Below, piece by piece: positions 37,614 through 44,865 of a stretch of 64,000 nucleotides of DNA. This stretch comes from JALHNI01 sp044226365 (GTDB lineage: Bacteria > Acidobacteriota > Terriglobia > Bryobacterales > Bryobacteraceae). Below the pieces are notes generated by a model. That model saw only the letters and a program-made list of their open reading frames with translations, was not told the origin of the DNA and did no database searches. The stretch spans positions 5,851-69,850 of the forward strand of contig JBGAHE010000025.1 of NCBI GenBank assembly GCA_044226365.1, in the 5' to 3' direction. Position numbers and translations under genes: made by a program. The first letter of the stretch is position 1. The number at the start of each line of letters is the position of its first letter.

Positions 37614-38798
37614 ATGCTGCTACTCGTCGCGCTCACCCTGGCGATCAACTCGGACTTTGAGAATGGCCGCCTCGGCCAGGTGGAGGTGTTGGCCAGGAAC
37701 CAGTACCGGCTGCACGTGGAGGGACAGAAGGATCAGGCGGGTCGCAACCGGCAGGCGAGTTGGTATTACTTCCGCGTGGACGATGCACGCGGGCAGGACT
37801 TGAAGTTCGAACTCGTCGACTTGGCCGGCGAGTACAACTTTGCTCCGAACGCGGGCGCCATCACCAAAGACACGCCGCCTTTCTTTAGCTACGACCAGAA
37901 GACCTGGCATCCGGTAGAGAAGTTCACGTACGACAAAAGCGGTCCCTCGATCCGCTTTGAGGTCCACTCCGAGCGGCCACGGGTTTGGATTGCGCATGCC
38001 CCTCCCTACACCAACGACAACTTCGCCGCCTTGCTTCGCTCCATCCGCCGGCATCCTGCCGTGACGTACTCCGCCATCGGCAAGACTCCGGAAGGCCGGG
38101 AGATGCCGCTGCTCACCATCACGGACCACGGCGTGCCCGATGCCGGCAAAAAAGTCATATGGCTCATGTTCCGGCAGCATGCCTGGGAGTCCGGCAGTTC
38201 TTGGACCGGCGAAGGCTTCATCCGCTTCGCCCTCTCCAGCGATCCCACAGCCCTCGCCATTCGCCGCGGCGCCATTCTTAAGATCCTGGCCTTGTGCGAC
38301 CCCGACGGCGTGGCGCACGGCCGAGTCCGCTTCAACGCCCAAGGCTATGACCTGAACCGCAACTGGGATGTCGACGACCCGGCTAAGCTCCCCGAGATCA
38401 CGCTGCAGAAGAAGGCCATCTTCAGCTGGCTCGACGCCGGGCACCGCATCGATGCGTTCGTCACCCTGCACAACACCGAGACTAACGAGTATATTGCCGG
38501 CGCTCCCGATCCCACCGGTAAACTCCTTCAGTTGGTGGAACGCTTCAATCGCTTCTGGGAAGAGGGCCAGACCTTCGCCGCCGTCACCAAACCACGGTTG
38601 CTGCCGGCCAGCACCGAAGTGGGTCGCCCCGGCCGCATGAACGTCGTGCAAGGCCTTTATCATGCTCGCCAGATTCCCGCGATGGAGATCGAGATGCGCA
38701 TCGCCCAGCATCCCAAACTCGGCCATCAGCCCAACATTCCGGACCGTCTTCGCTCCGGCGCCGAGATGCTCGCCGCCTTGTGGCGCGCGCTCAACTAA
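37614..38798 (+). CDS. M14 zinc carboxypeptidase of the cytosolic-carboxypeptidase (CCP/AGTPBP-like) branch
   Basis: A 394-residue peptidase. The N-terminal about 20-130 is a beta-sandwich of the Pep_M14_N type (WYYFRVDDA, PFFSYDQKTWHPVEKF), then an M14 catalytic domain. Zinc ligands H189 and E192 are in RQHAWESGSSW, and the substrate-binding NRNWDVDD follows near residue 250. The first residues MLLLVALTLAI look like a short signal peptide, so it may be exported, unlike eukaryotic CCPs. It closes the flavoprotein-receptor operon (31 bp gap). Function in bacteria is mostly unproven; C-terminal trimming of peptides or of modified glutamate tails is possible. Confidence 0.85.
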   Translation: MLLLVALTLAINSDFENGRLGQVEVLARNQYRLHVEGQKDQAGRNRQASWYYFRVDDARGQDLKFELVDLAGEYNFAPNAGAITKDTPPFFSYDQKTWHPVEKFTYDKSGPSIRFEVHSERPRVWIAHAPPYTNDNFAALLRSIRRHPAVTYSAIGKTPEGREMPLLTITDHGVPDAGKKVIWLMFRQHAWESGSSWTGEGFIRFALSSDPTALAIRRGAILKILALCDPDGVAHGRVRFNAQGYDLNRNWDVDDPAKLPEITLQKKAIFSWLDAGHRIDAFVTLHNTETNEYIAGAPDPTGKLLQLVERFNRFWEEGQTFAAVTKPRLLPASTEVGRPGRMNVVQGLYHARQIPAMEIEMRIAQHPKLGHQPNIPDRLRSGAEMLAALWRALN

Positions 38799-39094
38799 CT
38801 TGCGGCTCCACCGCGAGTAAGTGCGGCAAATAACTGATTCATCGATATCTTCCCATTACTCCTAGTGCCACCTGGTTATTCAAGTACCAATTATAGTTTT
38901 GGTACATTTCTGTGCGTTGACATTAGTACTATTTCGCACTAACCTTGCATCGGGTCCATCCCATCTCGCCCGCCAAATGCGGTTCAGGAGACGCTGCGGG
39001 ATCGGTAAAAAGGGAGTCCCACCTAAAGACCACACAGAATGAACACCGCGTGACCCGGCGCAGGTGTCAGTCCGTCATTCGGAGGATTAAGTCC
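38799..39094. other. Longest intergenic gap: AT-rich leader with inverted repeats
   Basis: This 296-bp gap follows the M14 gene. A 7-bp stem with a 5-nt loop (38799-38817) lies right after the stop but has no T-run. The AT-rich part 38819-38945 contains an inverted repeat (38884-38905), a consensus TTGACA (38917-38922) and the palindrome TAGTACTA (38924-38931). At 17-bp spacing from TTGACA the best -10 is only TAACCT, so the promoter call is weak. GGAGGA at 39081-39086 is the Shine-Dalgarno of the next gene. I see no small ORF or RNA. Confidence 0.6.
38884..38905. promoter_or_regulatory. Inverted repeat, candidate operator
   Basis: GTACCAA (38884-38890) and TTGGTAC (38899-38905) form a perfect 7-bp inverted repeat with an 8-bp spacer, 12 bp before the TTGACA at 38917. 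The half-site spacing fits a dimeric regulator. Confidence 0.45.
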
Positions 39095-41161
39095 GTGAAG
39101 CTACCACGTCTCGTATTGCTCGGAGCCATGCTCAGTACCCCCGCCGCCTGGGCCGTCACCGCCCAAATGCAGATGGTTTCCAATAGCGGCTCCGGGGTGT
39201 TCGTCTTCAGCGTGAACGGACAAGCGCGCAAGTTGTTCTGCACGCAGTTCACGCCCAACGCCACCACGAGTCCCTATGTCGCCAACGTCGCGACGCTGGC
39301 CAACCTGGCCGGCTCCACCTTGGCCTTGCAGAATGACCCGCAAGCCCTCCACAAGTATCAAATGGTGGCGATCCTCGACCTGATGGCCCTGGCCGATCCG
39401 TCGATCGCTGTCGACGTGGTGCGCGCCAATCGCCGCATCGTCGATGGCGTGGGCCCGCTCACTCCCGCGGCCCAAGCACTCTACGACTTTGTCCAAACGG
39501 CTAACCCCGCGAACTACGACCTCACCGGCTTCAAAATCTACACCAACGCCATCACGCAAGAAGTTACTGGCTTCGAGCCGGCCTTTATCCAGATCTGCAA
39601 AGTAGCCGGCGTGGGCGTGGCCGTGGGCACCAACTTCAACTTCACGGTCGCCGGTGGCGCCGTGGTCGTCGCGGCCGGCGCCGCGCCGGGCGGCAATTGC
39701 AGCGCCCCCATTGAAGTGCCCATCGGCAGCCGTCAAGTGACCGAGACGATTCCCTCTGGCGGCAAAATTTCGAGTGTCACTGCCGTACCCCCAGGAAACC
39801 TGACGAGCGCGAACCTGACGACCGGCACCTTTACGGTGAACGCGACGTCCGGCAGCCAAACCGTCCTGACCTTCCTGAATACCGTTCCCCCGACCACCAC
39901 GGACGGTTACATCACTGTCTGCAAGGTCGCTGGCGCGGGCGCCTCCGTTGGAGCCACCTCCAGTTTCAACGTCGGCGGCACGGTGGTGAATGTGCCGGCC
40001 GGCACGGCTCCGGGTGGCCAATGCAGCAACCCGGTCACCGTGCCGGCGGGCAGCGCTCTGATTACGGAAACGCCTCCCTCAGGCACGGCTCTCTCTTCGG
40101 TGAGCACGTTCCCGGCAGGCCAGCTCGTGAACAGCAATCTCCCCGCGGGACAAGCCACCATCTCCGTTGGCGCGGGGAATCAAGTCATCGCCACGTTCAT
40201 CAATACGTCCACCGTGATTCCTCCGAACTCCGGTTACGTGTCGATCTGTAAGGTGGCCGGCTCCGGCGTGCCGCAAGGCGCCGCCTTTAACTTCGACGTC
40301 TCCGGCACGCCCGTTTCCGTCAGCGCGGGGGCCGCGCCCGGCGGCAACTGCAGCGGCCCGATCCTGGTGCAGGCGGGTCCCGTCGGCATCAAAGAGACGC
40401 TGCCGACGGATACACATCTTACTGGCGTCAGCACCATGCCCGATGGCTTGCTGGCCGAAGTGAACCTCAACGCCGGCACCGCTACCGTGATGGTCGCTCC
40501 GGGCGGCACCACGATCGCGACCTTCACCAACACGTTCATCGATACGTCGATCGACGTGCCCGCCGTCGGTAATGACCTTCCGTATCAGGTGCACTATGTC
40601 TCGAACCTGAACCTCGCCGACTCGAAGATCAACATCACCAACTCCGGCGCCATCGGGGCCAGCATCTATTCCGGTATCAGCGCCAGCACCACCGGCGCCT
40701 TCTGCGCCAACGTTTACGCCTTCTCGCCGGACGAGCAGATGGTGGCTTGCTGCTCCTGCCCGGTCACGCCGAACGGCCTGGTGTCGCTCTCCGCCAAGAA
40801 CGACCTCATCAGCAATACGCTCACTCCGGCCGTCCCCACGTCGCTGGTGGTGAAGTTACTCGCCACCCGCCCCATCGGCGGCAGCTGCATCGATTCGGCG
40901 ATCACCGCCTCGATCGATAACATCGTCCCCGGCCTCTCGGCTTGGGCCACCACCATCCACGTCGGGCCCACCAAACTGGCCACCACCGAGACGCCCTTCC
41001 TCCCCGCGACGCTCAGCACGTCGCAGACGCAGGGCAATCTAAATGACGTCGGCGAACTCGGACGCCTGACGCGGACCTGCACCTTCATTAACGCCATGGG
41101 CTCCGGCTTCGGCATCTGCCGCACCTGCCGCCTTGGCGGTTTGGGCGGCGGTCGCCTCTAA
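39095..41161 (+). CDS. Secreted protein with three ICKVAG-type beta-sandwich repeats and a Cys-rich C-terminal tail
   Basis: About 688 residues, start GTG 39095 with GGAGGA 8 nt in front; an upstream ATG at 38945 has no such site. Signal peptide about 1-20 (LLGAMLSTPAAWA). N-terminal region about 20-160 resembles a secreted or capsule-like domain. Three tandem repeats of about 100 residues start near 39587, 39903 and 40232; each has the pattern ICKVAG..G...FNF.V.G, an APGGxCS block and TFxNT at its end. A C-terminal region contains CCSCPVTPNGL and the tail ends GFGICRTCRLGGLGGGRL. I recall similar tails in other Acidobacteriota proteins; no function is known. The gene is followed by a clear terminator. 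Confidence 0.8.
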   Translation: MKLPRLVLLGAMLSTPAAWAVTAQMQMVSNSGSGVFVFSVNGQARKLFCTQFTPNATTSPYVANVATLANLAGSTLALQNDPQALHKYQMVAILDLMALADPSIAVDVVRANRRIVDGVGPLTPAAQALYDFVQTANPANYDLTGFKIYTNAITQEVTGFEPAFIQICKVAGVGVAVGTNFNFTVAGGAVVVAAGAAPGGNCSAPIEVPIGSRQVTETIPSGGKISSVTAVPPGNLTSANLTTGTFTVNATSGSQTVLTFLNTVPPTTTDGYITVCKVAGAGASVGATSSFNVGGTVVNVPAGTAPGGQCSNPVTVPAGSALITETPPSGTALSSVSTFPAGQLVNSNLPAGQATISVGAGNQVIATFINTSTVIPPNSGYVSICKVAGSGVPQGAAFNFDVSGTPVSVSAGAAPGGNCSGPILVQAGPVGIKETLPTDTHLTGVSTMPDGLLAEVNLNAGTATVMVAPGGTTIATFTNTFIDTSIDVPAVGNDLPYQVHYVSNLNLADSKINITNSGAIGASIYSGISASTTGAFCANVYAFSPDEQMVACCSCPVTPNGLVSLSAKNDLISNTLTPAVPTSLVVKLLATRPIGGSCIDSAITASIDNIVPGLSAWATTIHVGPTKLATTETPFLPATLSTSQTQGNLNDVGELGRLTRTCTFINAMGSGFGICRTCRLGGLGGGRL
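39587..40540 (+). repeat. Three in-frame tandem protein repeats within the secreted protein
   Basis: Units of about 310-320 bp begin near 39587, 39903 and 40232. Each encodes an ICKVAG/VCKVAG start, an APGG-C-S block and an ATF/LTF-x-NT end. The repetition is stronger at protein than DNA level, so the units are old. Confidence 0.85.
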
Positions 41162-41195
41162 AACCAAACAACCACCCTGCCTCCGGAAAACTAAC

Positions 41196-41232
41196 GGCCC
41201 GGCGCCCGCAAAGGCTGCCGGGCCTTCCTTTT
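41196..41232 (+). terminator. Rho-independent terminator of the secreted repeat protein gene
   Basis: GGCCCGGC (41196-41203) pairs perfectly with GCCGGGCC (41217-41224) around a 13-nt loop and is followed directly by the T-rich TTCCTTTT, 35 bp after the stop codon. Confidence 0.8.
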
Positions 41233-41256
41233 CGTCCTATAAGTGCCCGCTGAAAT

Positions 41257-41300
41257 GGCAAACGGCCAGTTAACCACGTCTGGTTGACTGGCCGTGTGCC
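41257..41300 (-). terminator. Long hairpin between convergent genes, likely terminator of the - strand Oar gene
   Basis: A 20-bp imperfect stem (two mismatches, arms 41257-41276 and 41281-41300) with a CGTC loop lies about 22 bp downstream of the - strand receptor stop. The following - strand tract is only moderately T-rich, so it could also be an RNA-stabilising hairpin. Confidence 0.55.
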
Positions 41301-41321
41301 GCCCCTACGCTGGAGATATGA

Positions 41322-44300
41322 TCAGAACTCCAAGCGCAGGACCATCGTGATGATCCTGGAAGAGAGTTGGGGCCCGGTGGTGCGTCCAAAGTTCGGATTA
41401 CCAATGGCGGATACCACGCCGCCAAAGTTAGTCCGGTTGAGTAAGTTGAACGCGCTTGCCTGATATAGCAAGTCGATGGTGCGGTCACGTGCGATGGGGA
41501 ACTTCATCCGCTTGGCCAGCGAGATGTTCTCGCTGAACACCGGCGGTTGACGGAACTGCGTGTCGTAAGTGGAGGCCGTCCCGAGTTCGAATTGTCCCGG
41601 CAGCGTATAGGCGTTGAGATTGAACCAACGCGCATTCGGGTCGTTCGGATCGAGCGTCGTACGGTCAATGCCCGTGCGAATCGCATCCGGACCACGATTC
41701 GCCTTCTTGAAGCGGCTGAACAGCACGCCGTTGCCGAGCGTGTTCGGCGCTGAAACCTGAATCGGAGCACCGCTGCGATACTGCTGCGCGCCGCTCAGCG
41801 TCCAGTTGCCCACCAGCAGATTCGTCATGAAGTTGCTGCTGTTGAGATACTTGCGTCCTTTGCCAAAGGGCAGCTCCAGCGTCCACAACGCATTGACGAT
41901 GTGCGGCTGATCGAACGGCAGCAGCGCCTTCATGTCGGACAGGTTGTAGGCATCCTGCGCGCCCACATTGCCTTGCTGGCTGAAGATCTGGCGGTAGTGG
42001 TTCGCCGCCAGAGACTTGGACCATACATACGAGCCCATCATCTGGAAGCGGCCAAAGCGACGTTCCACCTTCGTCTGCAGCGAGTCGTACCAGGTGCGGC
42101 CCGCGCCGCTATTGCGATCGAGCACCCCGAAGTACTGCGGATACGGCCGCAGCGCCTGGGCCAGCGTCTGGGTATCGGGGAAGTTCGCGTAAGGCTTCTT
42201 ATAGCCCGCCGCGATCACTTCCGGGCTCGAGATGGGACGCTGCAGCAGCGTGCCCAACGCCAGATTGCTCACCGCCAGCTGATTCAGTTCCACCGTCGAG
42301 TTCAGCCCGCGGCCGCGATTGCCCTGGTAGGCAATATCGATCAGGAAGTTCTTCACTTCCTGCTGCACTCCGAGGCTCCAGTTGTAGATGCGCGGCGCCT
42401 TGCCGAAGTTATTCCCCAGCACGTCCATGTCGCCCGAAAGAATGCCCACGGCGGGATCGATGAACGGCGAGCGGAACCCGGGAGGCGCCACAATGCCGTT
42501 GTCCCAGTTCATCGCCTGGTTCACGCCATCGCTCACCGCGCTGATCGGGATCGCAAAGCCGATGCGGCAGCCGCAGCCACCGTTGCCCAGCGTCTGATAG
42601 AAGATGCCGAAGCCGCCGCGGATCACGCCCTTCTGACCCACGCGATAGGCAAAGCCGCCGCTCGGTCCGAGGTTCGAGAAATCGGTGGGATAGAAGCGCT
42701 TCTGTCCCGTTCGTCCGGCGCCGTTGCCGGCGAAGATCATCGCGCCCGGCAACCCGCCCGCGCCCGGATTCGGCTTACTCAAATCCACCGTCGAGTAATC
42801 GCCGTTCTTCTCGTGCCAGTTGATGGGTAAGTCATAGCGCACGCCCATCGTCAGCGTCAGGCGCGGAGTGACCTTCCAGTTATCGTTCAGATAGAACGCG
42901 TGGTAGCCATAGCGAATGTTGCCGATCTGCACGGGCAAGCCCACGCGATTGGCCTCGTCCACCGCCCCTAGCAGCAAGCTCGCGAACGCATTGCCGGTGC
43001 CGGCTAAGTTCGTCGGTGAAGCTGTCTGCGCGCGATTGAAGAAGTATTGTCCGTTGCTACCCGCGAGGTCGATCGGGTTTGAAGTCGTCTGCAGGCGGCG
43101 GATCTCCCAACCCACCTTCCACTCATGCCGGCCACTCACCCACGAAAGGCGCTGGCTGAAGTGGTAGGTGATGTTGAGCTGGCTGCCATTGGCCACCTTG
43201 CCGTCCTGCACGCCCCACGCGGTCAGGGCGTCGGCGCCGCGGAAGTTCACGCGCGGCGTGGCGTCCGAATCACCCGTGATACCCGGAAAGCCATAGCGCG
43301 AAGCATTCCCGCGCTGGAAGTGGTTATCCCAGAACTGCCGCGTGCGCGAGTAACCGTAAGTGGAATGCAGCAGGACCGTCGGCTTGATCACCAGATCATG
43401 ATTGATGCGCCAGTTATCTGGCCGCTGATATGTCAGCAACCCCTGCCCCAGCGGGCCGGGCAATTGCGACAAGTCGTCGCTGATCTGCTGCTCCTTGGTC
43501 ACCAGAAAAGCCACGCGATTCTTGCTCGTAATCGCATGGTCGAACTTCAGATTGTAGACGTAGCGGTCGAACACCTGCAGATTGGTGAAGTCCAGGTTCG
43601 ACGTCACCGTGTTGCGCGTCGGATTCGGCAGGTCCGGGATGACGTTGCGCGCGATACGGCTGAAGCGCGATTGCGGAATGATGTTGCCGGGGAACGGCGT
43701 CCGCGTGTTGCCGGAAGTCGTTGCCGGGTCGTAGATGATTTGCGACGCCGGCAGTTCGCTGAAGTCGCCGGTCTTCATCTTGGCCGTGGGCACCGTGTTT
43801 ACCGGCGTGCCCAGAATCGACGCCGGGCGTTGGTCCTTCGAGTAAGTGAAATACCAGAACGTCTTATTGCGGCCGTCGTAGACTTTCGGAATCCACACCG
43901 GACCGCCCATCGCGCCACCAATCTCGTTAAACCGCTCCTTGTTCTTCGGCAAACCGCGCGAGTTATTCGCCCACGAGTTCGCATTCCAGATGTCGCGCCG
44001 CATATTCAGAAACGCGGCGCCATGCAAGTCATTGGTGCCGGACTTGGTCACATAGATCTGCACGCCGCCGCCAAAGCGGCCATACTCCGCATCAAACGTA
44101 CTCGTCAGGATCTTGAACTCGCCAAACATCTCGGCGCCCGGGAAGTTGAACACCGTACCGCCCGATTCAGGGATCGTCAAGCTGGCGCCATCGATCAGTA
44201 CCTCGGCCGCGCGGCCACCGGACCCCGCCACCGACTGCTCCGCCGTCCCGCTCGACACCCCCGGCATATAGCTCACAAACGCCTGCGCGCTCCGAATGCC

Positions 44301-44747
44301 GCCCGAGAAAATCGGTAGCGTCTGCAGCATCTGCGGCGAGACGCTCGTGCCGCGCAACGGCGACTCCGTTTCGAGCAACGGCGCTTCGCCCGTTACATCG
44401 ACGCTCTGCTGCACTTCGCCAATTTCCAAACGCAGGTCCAGCGTTTGCCGCTGAGCCACGCGCAGTTCCACATTGCCGCGGTTCAACCGGCGGAAGCCCT
44501 GCTTCTCGCCGGTAATCGTGTAGGGGCCGGGCGGCAGGCTGGGAAACACGTACAGGCCGGCTTCGCTCGAAACGGTTTCGAACTCCTGGCTGGTCGGTTC
44601 ATGGCGCGCCTTCACAGCCACGCCCGGGATCGCCGCCCCGTTGGCATCGGTCACCAAACCGGAGAGTGAGCCGATGGTTTGCTGAGCTGGCAGAAACAGG
44701 GCGGCGAGACAAAGCGACGCCGCGAGCCGGATCAGATTCTTTTTCAT
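41322..44747 (-). CDS. Oar-type TonB-dependent receptor
   Basis: 1141-residue outer-membrane receptor, the longest of the four here. Signal peptide about 1-24 (MKKNLIRLAASLCLAALFLPA), CarboxypepD-reg-like domain about 25-110, plug about 115-240 with RAAEVLIDGASLTIPESGGT and EYGRFGGGVQIYVTKSGT, and a barrel ending LRLEF. It has its own promoter (44809-44837) in the 118-bp gap behind the ADOP permease, so it need not depend on the PadR operon. The leader carries a 13-bp inverted repeat. No hydrolase is adjacent, in contrast to the other three receptors. Confidence 0.93.
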   Translation of the reverse strand: MKKNLIRLAASLCLAALFLPAQQTIGSLSGLVTDANGAAIPGVAVKARHEPTSQEFETVSSEAGLYVFPSLPPGPYTITGEKQGFRRLNRGNVELRVAQRQTLDLRLEIGEVQQSVDVTGEAPLLETESPLRGTSVSPQMLQTLPIFSGGIRSAQAFVSYMPGVSSGTAEQSVAGSGGRAAEVLIDGASLTIPESGGTVFNFPGAEMFGEFKILTSTFDAEYGRFGGGVQIYVTKSGTNDLHGAAFLNMRRDIWNANSWANNSRGLPKNKERFNEIGGAMGGPVWIPKVYDGRNKTFWYFTYSKDQRPASILGTPVNTVPTAKMKTGDFSELPASQIIYDPATTSGNTRTPFPGNIIPQSRFSRIARNVIPDLPNPTRNTVTSNLDFTNLQVFDRYVYNLKFDHAITSKNRVAFLVTKEQQISDDLSQLPGPLGQGLLTYQRPDNWRINHDLVIKPTVLLHSTYGYSRTRQFWDNHFQRGNASRYGFPGITGDSDATPRVNFRGADALTAWGVQDGKVANGSQLNITYHFSQRLSWVSGRHEWKVGWEIRRLQTTSNPIDLAGSNGQYFFNRAQTASPTNLAGTGNAFASLLLGAVDEANRVGLPVQIGNIRYGYHAFYLNDNWKVTPRLTLTMGVRYDLPINWHEKNGDYSTVDLSKPNPGAGGLPGAMIFAGNGAGRTGQKRFYPTDFSNLGPSGGFAYRVGQKGVIRGGFGIFYQTLGNGGCGCRIGFAIPISAVSDGVNQAMNWDNGIVAPPGFRSPFIDPAVGILSGDMDVLGNNFGKAPRIYNWSLGVQQEVKNFLIDIAYQGNRGRGLNSTVELNQLAVSNLALGTLLQRPISSPEVIAAGYKKPYANFPDTQTLAQALRPYPQYFGVLDRNSGAGRTWYDSLQTKVERRFGRFQMMGSYVWSKSLAANHYRQIFSQQGNVGAQDAYNLSDMKALLPFDQPHIVNALWTLELPFGKGRKYLNSSNFMTNLLVGNWTLSGAQQYRSGAPIQVSAPNTLGNGVLFSRFKKANRGPDAIRTGIDRTTLDPNDPNARWFNLNAYTLPGQFELGTASTYDTQFRQPPVFSENISLAKRMKFPIARDRTIDLLYQASAFNLLNRTNFGGVVSAIGNPNFGRTTGPQLSSRIITMVLRLEF

Positions 44748-44769
44748 GCGCGAGATTCCATACTTCTTG

Positions 44770-44811
44770 ACTTAGATTACTCAGTAAGACAGCTACCCGA
44801 GTTATCTAAGT
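44770..44811. promoter_or_regulatory. 13-bp inverted repeat overlapping the promoter of the fourth Oar gene
   Basis: ACTTAGATTACTC (44770-44782) and GAGTTATCTAAGT (44799-44811) are inverted copies with one mismatch and a 16-bp spacer. One arm overlaps the -10 and the likely start point. It could be an operator or a 5' leader hairpin. Confidence 0.55.
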
Positions 44812-44837
44812 ATGCACAGCGCGCGAAGCCTCGTCAA
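44809..44837 (-). promoter_or_regulatory. Predicted sigma-70 promoter of the fourth Oar receptor
   Basis: On the minus strand TTGACG (44832-44837) and CATACT (44809-44814) lie 17 bp apart. The start would be near 44802, giving a leader of about 55 nt. Confidence 0.6.
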
Positions 44838-44865
44838 GAGGAAAAGACTGTTGAAAGGAAAGGAC

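Noticed and set aside
38900..38915. Sigma-54-like TGGTAC...GTGCG
   Set aside because: The GG and GC dinucleotides are 11 bp apart rather than 10, and no enhancer-binding regulator is nearby.
38913..38943. Sequence resembling a XerCD dif site (minus strand, TGCGAAATA...TAATGTCAAC)
   Set aside because: Only about 6-7 of 11 bases match in each arm and the central spacing is short. No convincing dif was seen near 20-30 kb either.
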